NCBI GenBank assembly: GCA_963377175.1
Contig: CAUJNA010003289.1
Span: 253,923-317,922 of the forward strand
Source: Effrenium voratum
Taxonomy: Eukaryota > Sar > Dinophyceae > Suessiales > Symbiodiniaceae
Length of the DNA stretch: 64,000 nt
Direction of reading: 5' to 3'
Positions 32,143-42,260 of the stretch are shown here, one piece after another; the stretch's first letter is position 1; every line of letters starts with the position of its first letter. Under the pieces are notes generated by a model, which saw nothing but the letters and a program-made list of their open reading frames with translations, ran no database searches and had not been told where the DNA came from. Position numbers and translations under genes: made by a program.

Positions 32143-32250
32143 GCTGAAGAAAACGCACACATCAAGTTTGTTCAGTTTATTTAATTAGCCCATGAGTCTT
32201 GGCACACTGGAACCGGCACTTGCAGGTGCCGTGTAATTGTAGTGCCGGGC

Positions 32251-32395
32251 AAGGCTCGTGTTCGGTAGCACTGTGGAGCAATCTGCCGACACATTTTAAT
32301 GCAATGCTCCTGCTCGGTAGCACTCCTGTGGGGTAATTTGTGGAGACGTTTTAATGCAATGCTCGTGCTCGGTAGCACTCGTGCGGGGTGCATTA
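32251..32395. repeat. 53-bp degenerate tandem repeat, three units
   Basis: TTTTAATGCAATGCTC and GCTCGGTAGCACTC recur with spacings of 52 and 55 bp just downstream of the DUF1036-like gene. It may lie in that gene's 3' untranslated region. Confidence 0.75.
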
Positions 32396-32714
32396 CGATA
32401 ATCGCGGGCAGCCGTGATTGGCACCTCTTTGTACAGAAGTCAGGTCCTTGTGTTCTCCTTCGGAGAAAGGGATTCTGAACATTTAGACCCACAACAGACA
32501 GGTGGTGATGACTATGAGGCTTGTGGCAAAGTGCAGCTTCGTCAAAGGCAAAGCCTCCCAAAATGGTTTTCCCGTGGATTCCAGAGCAGCGGTATAAAAC
32601 AAAGAGACAAGATGAAACCAAGTTGGGTAGTGAACAGTTTGGCCAAAAAATGATCCAGTTGGGTAGTTAACAGTTTGGCCAAAAAGGGCCCCTTGCAACA
32701 AGTGGAGTCGAAAT

Positions 32715-32838
32715 CATGGTTGTCGTTGGGAAACATGTTTCCCCATTTTTGCTTATTGTGGTCTAGTGGTTGAACTCCAAATCCACTTAACTGCTAAGCT
32801 TTGAGATTTTTTGCTCCCCAAGCCCAAGGCCAACCAAG
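32715..32838 (+). mobile_element. MITE-like family F, copy c
   Basis: The ends are CATGGTTGTCGTTGGGAAAC and AAGGCCAACCAAG. The inside has TTTGCTTATTGTGGTCTAGT and a diverged hairpin. Confidence 0.7.
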
Positions 32839-34826
32839 AAATGGATTGGACCGTTTCGACCACGCGCGATGGTCTCTTTCAGTAAAGACCTTGTGGGTTT
32901 GGATCGATCGTTTGAGCAGACGGGGGCGAGTGGTTTAAATCCACGTGGGTTTGCTCCAGCGGGCGCTTGGTTCCCATTTTTCGACATTTTGTTCACTCAA
33001 AGTGGACTCAACGAAGGGAGTTGATGGACTAGTCCTTGGGCTTGGACCATAGTGGCAAAGAAACACTTGGGGTACTTCTTCTTGTGGGCCGGTCCACTCC
33101 TTCGGAACCGAGCCCCAGCGTGTCCACTTCCGCGCGGTCGCGCGAGCCCCGAGCCGCGACTCAGCGAGCGGGCGTCGAAGCTTCGAAGCTGCGAGGCTGC
33201 GCGGAGCTTCCAAGCGGCGGTGCACTACATCGTGAACGAGGCGCGGCCGCCTTCGCGCCCTCGCGCCCTCGCCTTCGCGGCTCGCGGCTCGCCTTCGGCG
33301 GACCTTTTCAACGGTTGAGCCGGTTAACCGGCGCCAGGGGCTTCCACGAAAAGGGGGGGGCTGGAAAACCAGACCCCTGAGGTTTGAGGAATGGTGCATG
33401 GCCAAAGGAATTAGCTTTTTGTTGCTTGTTGAGTTTTTGGGTGTCCTTCTTGTTTCCTTTGAAGTGAACCGTTTTCAGCTTTTGGCCAGGTGTCTAAGTC
33501 TGACCCATGGGTTTCTTTCGGATGCCAAGTACTGATGTTCCTTTGGCGCGCCGATCAGCATCCATTTTTTGGAACTTGTTCAATTGGTTCCCTGAATGTC
33601 CAGGATTGCCCTGAGGCTTCCAGTTGCTTGGGTATTGTAGGTCATCGCGTGTTTATTCTTCGGTTATCATAATGGTGATTTAGTAGGTTGTTTGTTTTGT
33701 TTAAGGTTAGTCAAGTGGCAACCAGGTTTTTGCAGTTTGATTGCACGTGGTGGTTTAGTTGTGTCAATGGTAGGTTACCGTTTGTTTGTTTGTTTGTTTG
33801 TTGTTTGTTTGTTTTGTTTGTTTGTCTGTTTGTTTGGGTTTTCGCATGGCGGTTTCGCGTTTTTTTTCGTTTGTTTGTTGCTTCGGGTTTTGAATTTGGT
33901 CTCGGGCACCTTCTGGGTGTGGGATTTATTTCTTCCCCAAGAGCTTCCTGAGGCGAAGTGCGGCGCCCACGGAGTCGTTGGACAAAGTTCGAGGCTACTT
34001 GTTGGATCGCAGCCCCTTTTAGTCCAAATGTGGGTTTGGCGGTCAACAAAGGTGAAACATTAAAATCGAATCCACCCACCAAAGGGTTCCAACTCTTTTG
34101 CTACCCCGGCCACCTGCTTGCAACTGATGGGCCTTTTGGGTCCTGACCCACAGGAGCAGCGCTTTCTCGCAAAACCCCGCACCGGTTCCTACCCCTCCTT
34201 TATTTTTGTTTGGCGACCTTTTTCCTTTCGAGCTACGTATTCTCCAGCAAAAACGGGGTGCATTTCATCATAGTCTACTTTTCCCCAGCCAAATGAACCA
34301 ACCCTATCCCTGGGTACCTACGAAGGGCCCTTTGATCCCTTTTTTTGCACCTTAAGCCCTTAGACCCTGGGAAAAGTGGTGGCACCAGATTTGGAAGCTT
34401 CGTTTTGTTTCCAGATGGTCCAGATGCCCTTTGTGTATTTGGCCTCGGTTTTTTGAAGAGTTGGCCACATGTCATTGTGTGTCCTTTCACGCCCGTGCAC
34501 TTGTGAACCTTGGTAAATTGGACCCCATGTACCCGCCCATTGGGGTTTTCAGATTTGGTGGCATGATTCTTGACTGCTATTGGGTTGGATCTTTAGACTT
34601 AAACTTTTGGGGAAATCAAGAAGTTTTCCATGAAACCCCCCAAGAGTTGAACTTTTTGCAGGGGGGTAAACAGCCCAGGATTTTGGTTCGAGGTTCGCCC
34701 AAACTGGGCCAAATGCTGGCAGGATCCCGTGCATCTAGCAGAGCTCAGGCATTCGCGGGCACCTGAGATGGGCTTTTTTCACTTTCCGGGGGGCTTGCTC
34801 TAATATTGGAGGACATCGTATTTCGT
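32839..34826. other. intergenic; GC-rich island and TTTG microsatellite
   Basis: A GC-rich island at about 33110-33310 has internal direct repeats (TCGCGCCC, GGCTCGC) and is open in several frames; FQAAVHYIVNEA (about 33210-33245) is exon-like but unassigned. A TTTG run lies at about 33778-33836. The rest shows nothing. Confidence 0.45.
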
Positions 34827-34989
34827 TTTGGTTTCCTCTTGCTTTCATTTAAACCGCTCCAATTCTCATTTGAATGGATTGGAACAAAACAGTCCGAACT
34901 GTTGATTTAATGAACAGCTCGGACTGTTTTGTTCCAATCCACTCAAGTGAGTATTGGAGCGGTTTGAACGAAGGCAAGAGGAAACCAAA
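34827..34989. repeat. 163-bp near-perfect palindrome (foldback element)
   Basis: The two 77-bp arms are inverted copies with about seven mismatches, mostly transitions, centred at 34908 with a short GATTTAATG spacer. The left arm has TTTGGTTTCCTCTTGC and AAACCGCTCCAAT; the right arm has their complements. Core words such as CCAATCCACTC also occur singly near 6237, 29925 and 62359. Confidence 0.85.
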
Positions 34990-36972
34990 GGGATCAAATA
35001 TCTATAATATGACTGCAGCAATTGCTCTGCAGTTGTTCGTTTCCCTGTGAGAATCGGCTCATTTTGGCGAGGTTCACAAAGCCCTTGGGGCTTCATTTCT
35101 CCACCACCCCTACAAACTGAATGTGTAAAACACAAAGAGTTCTTCTACACTTCTTGCTAGTCGCATTTTTGTAATTAGATGGTTCGGGATAGTTTCCATA
35201 AGTTCCTAGTGGTCCCCGGGCCCAAAAGACAAACAAGCCCATGCAGCCAATGATTGCTGCTTTTGAGGGTTCGCGAAATATGGCCCATCATCTAGAATGA
35301 TTACTTTGAATTGGGAACAAAAGCTGAGGTAGAAAATGAAACACATGGCCCTGTTGCGCGAAACACCCAAATCTGAACTTAGGGCGGGGGGGGAACAACA
35401 ACGAGCTTTCATTGGCAGGGCTTCGGAGTGACAGATAAAACGAGGACAACTTCTCTCAAAGTACTTGGAGAAGCACTCCGACCTTTGGGCCTACAAGTCT
35501 TCCAGCCCCCATCCAGAATCCAGGGTAGAGCCGGTTGAGCTGCCGCAAATCCGCCCCTCAAGGCACCACCTTTGTGCGGTCTTCAGGCATTGAAATTCAT
35601 ACCAAGATGATGCATCAAGAGTAGATCATCCGAAATTCATCCTATTTGCTCATTTTGTGCTTTGCTCTCTTTTGTCAGGTCTAAGCATGCCCAAAATGTG
35701 TTTTGCACATATTTCTGGACCAATGACCAAGAAAGCGACGTTACAACACGAGTGGTTATCAGAGTGACAATGCTATGAGTGTTGCAAACACATAAGTGCC
35801 ATTCGCTTTCGGTGCTTGGATCTTCCCTAATTGTGGCCGGTGCTTACATGCGCAGCTGCAGTTTGGCTGTCAATCAGTGATAATACGACAGTTATTTTTG
35901 CATTCCTTAATCATAGCAACAGCATTTGCGGTTGTGCGACACAGAAGTCACCGCATGCTCGTAGCTCTAAACTGTTTGTGGATTTGCCTTGCATTTAGGC
36001 CAGGCTAGTTTGCTGACTGAAAACAACGGCACAAGCAGTGGCATCCGCGGAATGTCTGTTGTCTCCTTTGAATATTGAAGTTCGGGGAAGCACAATGTTG
36101 TGTCAATGCAGCTTGTCCCGTCTACGGGCTGCTTGTGCCTTTATAAATACATACACATATAGTACATAAAGCATTGTGTGGGAAGAAAGCAACTCCACGA
36201 AAGTCAGCCGCTATGATATTTTTGCATTCGTTTGCCTTGCGTGTCAAACTGTTTCAATTGTCCGACGAGTTGTCCCATGTTTCCATGGTCACGCAACCTG
36301 TAGTTGGGGGGTGAGCGACCAATGGGAGGTGAACAGCAAAAGTGCTACTGCAAAGCATTGGATTCTTGGGAGGGTACCATGCTCCCGAAACATCTGGATA
36401 CATCTCGCGACAAGTCTCCATTTGATTTCTCAGACTTGAACCTAGGGGCCTTTATGTGATTCATGTCCTTGGGGATTGAAGCGAAGCTTGTTGCCAAGTT
36501 ATTGGAACTGGGGGAGGGGGGGCGGGCTCCTTGGAATTCCGTTTCTGGCTCTCCAGTTTCCTCATTTTTTGGGGGAAGACTAGAAACAATTGGAATTTGG
36601 GACCCGCCACCCCCTCCACCACCCCTCCCTGTCAAGGTAGAGAGAAGTGGCTTCCCTTATCCAGTTTCTGAGAGCCAGCTAGCAGCTAGTTCTCTTTTAT
36701 TTGCTGAACTGAATATGTGTTTTTTGATTTTCTCGTCTTGGTTTTCAAGGGAATCGATCACTACTGGATTTGGTGTTTGTTCTATTAAGCTTAAGCAAGA
36801 GGACCTTGCCAAGGCACAGTGAATTGGTAGAGATTTACTCTCCAGATTAGCATCAATCCCCTAAATATCCCTCCACTAGAATGTCCTGAAGCTCCTTCCG
36901 GCGCACCCCCTCCTCCTCGGGTATGTGAATTGTAGGATTATTTCAGAGGAACCTCTTGACATCAATCCGCAG
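34990..36972. other. intergenic, no gene seen
   Basis: About 2 kb without a supported gene or recognised element. It is more AT-rich than average between 35600 and 36200. Confidence 0.4.
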
Positions 36973-37128
36973 TTAGCATTGCAAGTGACCCCTGCTCGCT
37001 GAGGTTGCGCAACTTGTGGCAGAATTACAACAGCCGCTTCGACTACCCTGTCCAGATCTTTCATGATGGGTACACTCCTCAGGCATTTGATATGTGGTTC
37101 AAGCAAAGCTGGATTCGGATATTTCATT
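36973..37128 (+). CDS. candidate exon, glycosyltransferase-like
   Basis: An open segment runs from CCGCAG| to a canonical donor GTGAGT at 37129. It reads SLRLRNLWQNYNSRFDYPVQ then IFHDGYTPQAFDMWFKQSW. A pattern of leucines, then asparagine, then F-x-YPV and I/VFH-D/E occurs near the N-terminus of some nucleotide-sugar transferases, such as the GT15 mannosyltransferases. The exon would start in phase 1 and end in phase 1. No following exon with matching phase was found before 37780, so the product is a tentative suggestion. Confidence 0.4.
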
Positions 37129-37789
37129 GTGAGTCTGCTGTGAGTCTTTTTTGGGCTTCCAACTTATCCCAGATCTGGAAGTGCAGACTTTGCTTTATCC
37201 TTCCATGAGAGTCTTCAACAGTGGCCAAGGGTCATACGTGGTGGGAGAAGGTTGCAATGCTTCACTGGGGTGGTATCCTTTTGACCTACCACTCAAGGGG
37301 TGACGGTAAGATGAAGGTAAAATATCGAGGCAAGCTAGTGGACAAGAGAGGTGACCCCTGAAACGAGGGGGCAAACCGGATGCTCCAATCTTTGCGCTTG
37401 TGCTGTGGGTTCATGTGGTTGCATTCTGGGTGGCTTACGAATTTACTTTCGGGACTCTATGGCTTGCCTTCTTACCAGCACGGGGAGTTTGAGAGTGTCA
37501 CTGCAATGGACTGCAGGATCTACTTACCCGATGTGGGTTGAACAACCAAGTATACCCATGAATCTCCGGCTGGGAGAGGCATGGATCGGGTTTTTTGGTG
37601 CAGCCCCCATAAAGAATCAAAGAGCACGATTTCAGAGGGACGTCATATTAGGGAAGTGCCCTAATGCTGACCCCATAACCAACCCTTTTCTTAGGGGAAG
37701 GTTCCCCTCCAGTGATGCTTCCCCATGCGTTCGCCGGCCCGCCATTTTTTTCAGATCCCCTGTGACCCAAATTGCTCAGTTTTTAGCAG

Positions 37790-37990
37790 TCGCGCCGTGC
37801 ATTCGACTTCTGTCCCGGTGTTTTCGAGTTTTCTGCGTCCGCCAACGTCTTCTGTCTACACTTTGCCAACGGCGAAGGGCAGGCGGCGCAGCACGTGCAC
37901 CACACCGAGCTTGGGGGACGGAATTCATGGTCCAATCTCTGGTTGAACACTGCCGTGAAGGAAGCCGGCGGAAAGCAAGATCCATCAAGC
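37790..37990 (+). CDS. candidate exon, unknown protein
   Basis: After TTTTTAGCAG| the frame stays open for about 65 codons with GC-rich third positions: AFDFCPGVFEFSASANVFCL, then HFANGEGQAAQHVHHTELGG and SWSNLWLNTAVKEAGG. Both other plus frames are also open, so the frame choice rests on composition. The donor is undecided: the frame runs into a dispersed repeat near 38040. No family is recognised. Confidence 0.35.
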
Positions 37991-38387
37991 AGCCGATCAA
38001 AATCCGGCATAGTCCCCCCGTACCCGAACCGACTTGGACATTCAACCCACTTCGTAAGTAGGCTGTAACCATGGTTGTAAGAGGCAGCAACCCCAACCTA
38101 TTAAATGTTTAAAACCATGGCTGTAAGCTACCATCACAACTATTAAAAGGTCTAGAAAACGGTTTCGCCTTTGGTAGATCTCGCCGGTTTTCTAGAAATG
38201 GCATTGAACAAGACCCTGGCGGGGGAGAATTCCAGAGCCGGCCTCTCGCAAATCGGATCAAGAGGGAGAGGTAGGCGCTCTTCGCTTCCGCTGGCAAACC
38301 GTCCGCTTCGGTGCCGGGAGCCAAAGAATCCGGACGGGGCATTGGTGGGGGGGGGGGTTCCTGCAAGAACTTCCATTCAAATGAATG
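37991..38387. other. spacer; minus-strand exon-like stretch
   Basis: A repeat of the TTCAACCCACTT type lies at about 38038-38150. On the minus strand about 38340-38230 reads EADGLPAEAKSAYLSLLIRF, which looks coding but has no assigned boundaries. Confidence 0.3.
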
Positions 38388-38488
38388 ATGTTGAATACTA
38401 ATCAGCCCTTATTAATGGGAGGATGTTTTCGGTATTAGTGGGAAATCAGACCGCTTTTGGAGTGGAACATCCCCACATTAATAAACTG
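38388..38488. mobile_element. MITE related to family N, distant copy
   Basis: It has the same plan as 17197-17323: TTATTAATGGGAGGATG at the left, CGGTATTAGTGGGAAATCAG and CTTTTGGAGTGGAACATCCC inside, ATTAATAAA at the right. Confidence 0.55.
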
Positions 38489-38540
38489 GATTTAAAAGGA
38501 ATCTATCACTGCTGGAAGTATTTGTTTTCCAGGGCACTTG
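38489..38540 (+). repeat. dispersed repeat K, copy 2
   Basis: TTTAAAAGGAATCTATCACT and GTTTTCCAGGGCACTTGTGC match the third copy at 39178-39242, including the following GCAAATGG. Confidence 0.55.
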
Positions 38541-39177
38541 TGCAAATGGATGGTGCCCTTTCCGGGCCGGGAGCTTTTCTGAAGTGCGAACAAAGATCGG
38601 CGGCGCTTTTTTTGGCTCAGAAGTCTGGGGAAGTGTTGTGGTTCCGGTCCCCATGCCTTTGCTGAGGTTACTCTTGGTTGGCTTGAAGTGGTGGTTTGGG
38701 GATTTGGATTTGAAGCCCTGTCTCTTGTAGAGGGTAGATGGGAAACCACCCCCGGAACACCGCCAAACCACGAATCCAAACCACCAATCGAAGGGAAGCT
38801 GATTTTGCTGTGGCCCCGGGACGAAAGGACAAAGACAAAGGGGCAACTTGGACCCCCCAAATCAGCCCAAGACAGAGCCGGCCAAGAAAACGCGCGGCCC
38901 AGAGACAAAAACCAACCCGAGCAACGCTTCAAGTTTTACCAGCACCAACTTTCTCTTCCGAAATGGGGGGGGTTCAAACCCTTCTATTTGCTGAAATGAA
39001 TATTTTTCCTTGGGGTCTCAGCCCAGCTAGGCTCCGGGGTGGTCCGGGGCGGGCCCTGAGGTAAGGTTCCACCAGGGTTCCACCAGGGTTCCACGAGGTT
39101 CTGCGAGGGCTGCGGGGTGGTGCGAGCACTAAAAACAGCACGGCATGCTGTTGGGGATATCACTTGAGCTTATTTGT
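38541..39177. other. intergenic, no gene seen
   Basis: Overlapping open frames near 38690-39000 on both strands have no motif. Short direct repeats of GGTTCCACCAGGGTTCCACC type lie near 39066. Confidence 0.4.
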
Positions 39178-39242
39178 TTTCCCCTGTTGGTTTTAAAAGG
39201 GAACCTATCACTACTGGACATGTTTATTTTTTCCAGGGGACT
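39178..39242 (+). repeat. dispersed repeat K, copy 3
   Basis: TCCCCTGTTGGTTTTAAAAG, CTATCACTACTGGACATG and TTTTTTCCAGGGG are shared with the copy at 22741. Confidence 0.6.
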
Positions 39243-39319
39243 TATGCAAATGGAGGACCTTAGAGGACTTTTCACAGAAGGTTCTTAGGAGGGGGTCGTC
39301 CATTTTTCAGCAGCTCTCC

Positions 39320-39464
39320 AAATGTGCCACAATCAAAACCCGGGTAGATGAAGGTTAGTAAGGGACGATCCCAACCATAAATAGCTGCGGCCGCCTTCTT
39401 AATCCTGTACGTGGTTCTGGGTAGACCATTTTAGTACCGATCGATTTTGGTTGCGACTCAAATG
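39320..39464 (+). mobile_element. MITE-like family J, copy 3
   Basis: The left end is AAATGTGCCACAATCAAAAC and the right end TTTTGGTTGCGACTCAAATG. The inside has ATAAATAGCTGCGGCCGCCT and GATGAAGGTTAGTAAGGGA, the latter as in copy 2. Confidence 0.75.
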
Positions 39465-40394
39465 ACCTTCGGGGGGTCCATGAAGGGTGCCTGTTCACAA
39501 CCCCCGGGCTCGAGAAAATCGGAGTCTTCGGACACGAAAAGAATCCGAGGAAGTCTCCGGGTTTTGTGGTGAAATGGAGGCGTCCAAAGGCGGCCATCTT
39601 TTTTTCAGACAAGTGTTTTGCTGGCTTGTTGGATGGGGCAAAACAAAGAACAGGGTTCCCCATATATGTCCTTGGTCTTAAACATCACCCGTTGGCCCAA
39701 TCTAAAGTGAGAATCTGGTGGCATAGTGTTTAAACTGTTTCTCGAAATGGCATGCCACCCCCAGGGAAACAAACCTGAACCCAAGACTTAGGGGACCAAT
39801 TTCTATTTTGAGAAGCACACGGAACGCTGTCGTCAGGCCCGTGTTTGATCCTATTATACGTTGGCAAAGGGCCCAACCAAGTCCAAGCCGACTCCAAATG
39901 GGTCTGTCGTTTTTGAGGGTGCCTTTTTGTCGTGGTTCTAAAGGACAACCAAGAGGATCCCCCCCCCTCCCCCATTTTGTGGGGTCCCAAATCAAACTGA
40001 CACACTCGTTATACTATACCTTATGTGTCCGGGAAAACTTTGGAGATCCAGCTTTCCCAGGCGTGCCTTACGGAACCTCGAGGGAGCTTCGGACGTTTGT
40101 GGCTAGGGTTCTTATAGGACACACCAACGTTGAGATTGTTCAACGGCGCACAGTTGGACCCGGGACAACCGCAAAAAATGCGTCCTACTCGTGGTTGGTG
40201 GGTGGAGCTAGTAGGCATGCAATGGCCTTTCTAGTCCACTTTGAGAAAAGGGTCGCTCATGAGAGGACAGACCGAAACAACCAAAAAGCGCGTCCAGTTT
40301 TGGTTGATCCCCAATTTGCGGGGGGGGGGGGGCACCCATGGGGCCTTGGCCGAGCCGATGCATTTGCTGCACAAGGCGAGGTCCCCCCCACAAG
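39465..40394. other. intergenic, no gene seen
   Basis: A poly-G run at about 40320-40332 and a C-rich run near 39960. The 246-aa plus-strand frame crossing this stretch has no motif. Confidence 0.4.
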
Positions 40395-40518
40395 GCCTGA
40401 AGACCTGCGCGTGCCAAGCTTTCAGCGACAGGTCGCAAGCTTTGATCATGGAGGGTGCGGAGCAGGAATACGCCGGAGCCAGAGCGGTTTTCCGCAACGC
40501 GAAGATTTGTGCTGCGAG
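40395..40518 (+). CDS. candidate exon ending at a canonical donor, unknown protein
   Basis: After ACAAG|G the frame reads LKTCACQAFSDRSQALIMEG then AEQEYAGARAVFRNAKICAA and meets the donor AG|GTGAGT at 40519. The ARAVFRNA segment recalls helical TPR/HAT-type repeats, but one segment is too little to assign. A possible next exon lies before another canonical donor, CCCCAAG|GTAAGC at about 40744. The acceptor choice is not unique. Confidence 0.35.
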
Positions 40519-40772
40519 GTGAGTTCTTTTCTTTTTTGGGGCCTTTAAGTTAAAGTCAAGGAAAGTGTTGTCCGTTGAAATGACACCCAGGGGATTCTGC
40601 ACCAGATGTACATACACTTGGATCCCCGTCTTTCGTTTCTGAACGAGTGGTGCCCCCCTTAGTGACAGGTTTTCATTGGAGCTCCTCAGACCTTCGCAGC
40701 CCAGAGCTGAACACCCGTGTTCAACATCACCTGTGCGCCCCAAGGTAAGCTTCCTTTGGAGGTGATGAGCGT

Positions 40773-40870
40773 TTTTTTTTTTTTTTTTCTTTTTTCCCCA
40801 CATCTTTGTGTGGGGTTCTTACTTTTTCCGCTCGTCGTCCGCGCGCCGCGTCTCCTCCTCCTCCTCCTCC
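40773..40870. repeat. poly-T run and CTC trinucleotide tract
   Basis: About 19 T at 40772-40790 and (CTC)n at about 40851-40870 lie upstream of the CTCA array. Confidence 0.75.
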
Positions 40871-40879
40871 CGCTCGTCT

Positions 40880-41166
40880 CCGTCTCACTCACTCACTCAC
40901 TCTCACTCACTCAACTCACACTCACTCAACTCACACTCACTCACTCACACTCGCTCACTCACTCACTCACTCAGTCACTCACACTCACTCACACTCACTC
41001 ACTCACACTCACTCACACTCACTCACTCACACTCACTCACACTCACTCACTCACGCTCACTCACACTCACTCACTCACGCTCACTCACACTCACTCACTC
41101 ACACTCACTCTCATTCACTCTCGCTCACTCACTCACTCACTCACACTCACTCACTCACACTCACTA
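40880..41166. repeat. CTCA/CACTCA microsatellite with higher-order period
   Basis: ACTCACTCAC and ACACTCACTC units alternate over nearly 290 bp, and the middle part repeats with about a 30-bp period. The Ser/His/Leu/Thr open frames in all three plus frames come from the repeat alone. Confidence 0.9.
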
Positions 41167-41189
41167 GAGCTCCCTGGAATTCAAAAGGC

Positions 41190-42255
41190 CTTTTCAGAAA
41201 CGGCCGTTTGTCGAAGAGCCATTTGTGGCAAGAATGCATGTTTTCACTGGTTCCGAAGAGCCATTTCTGGATTCCCATGTTGGCCAATAAGTAAGACCAC
41301 ATTTCTGGCTACCATGTTGGCCAATAAGCAAGACCCCCCCCACACAAAGCTGGGAATCATATAGGCCCCAAGCTCACATTAGCCAAGTCAGAATTTGACT
41401 CCCTGAACTTCCAAATTCCTTTGACTGGCTGTTTGTCGAAGGACCTAAAAAAGAAAAAACACCCGTTTTCAGTAGCTTTGGACAACCATTTGCGGAGCTC
41501 GATGTTAGCCAATAAGCTACCGCGGCCGTAGTCCAGCCATCACGCAAGCCCGTGTTCAAGCTAGGCTCGTTTGGAATCGCCTTTTGTCTTTGAAAAGGTC
41601 GCGCAGCTCTGTAGACTTCAGCTCCGCCACTTTAACTTGCATGCCTTTCAGGCTGAGGTGGCATTCGGCAGGATGTCCACGGTTTGTCCACTTCCCTAAA
41701 TGGATGTTCCACTCCCAGAAATGGCTTTTCCACGCCCACAAATGGCTCTTCCACGCTTTGTCCACGCTTTGTCCACGCTCCAGCTGCTCCGATGCTGTAA
41801 GACGCCCATTGCGCCAACACGCGCACGTAAGAGCGAGCAAGCTCACATAACACACAAGGCTCCTGGCTGCCGGGCCATGACAACAGCCATTTCGGAAAAT
41901 GCCGCTCGACGAATTTTAAACAGACGTTTGTAAGGACCCTAAAATGGTCCAGCGTTTCCTTAGAATGGTCGAGGGTACCTAGGCCTTTTCAGACATGGGC
42001 GAGGACGCCCAGGGTTTGTAAAAATGTAGTTTGCCTTGCTGAAAAGCTCTCAGAGCTATTGGCCAAGACCTTCAAAAGGCAACCCCAACCCACTGAAGCA
42101 CACTGAATCGCAAAGCAATGCCATACCTAAGAGCCATTTCAGAATTGGCCGTTTGATGTTCCTTAATAGGCCGTTGGTGAAGACCCACAAATGGCCGAGC
42201 ATTTTCTTAAAATGGCCGAGGGGTACTAGGCCATTTCAGAAATGGCCTCCGACGT
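41190..42255. repeat. degenerate repeat field with AAATGGCC-type motifs
   Basis: AAATGGCC, GCCATTTC/TGTGG, GGCCGTTTGTCGAAG and TGTTGGCCAATAAG words recur many times. Two related blocks, 41950-42016 and 42205-42260, share AATGG-C-GAGGGGTAC-TAGG and GACG-CCAGGG. No gene is supported. Confidence 0.6.
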
Positions 42256-42260
42256 CCAGG

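Noticed and set aside
40717..41364. Ser/Leu/Thr/His-rich ORFs
   Set aside because: Translation of the CTCA microsatellite in each frame.
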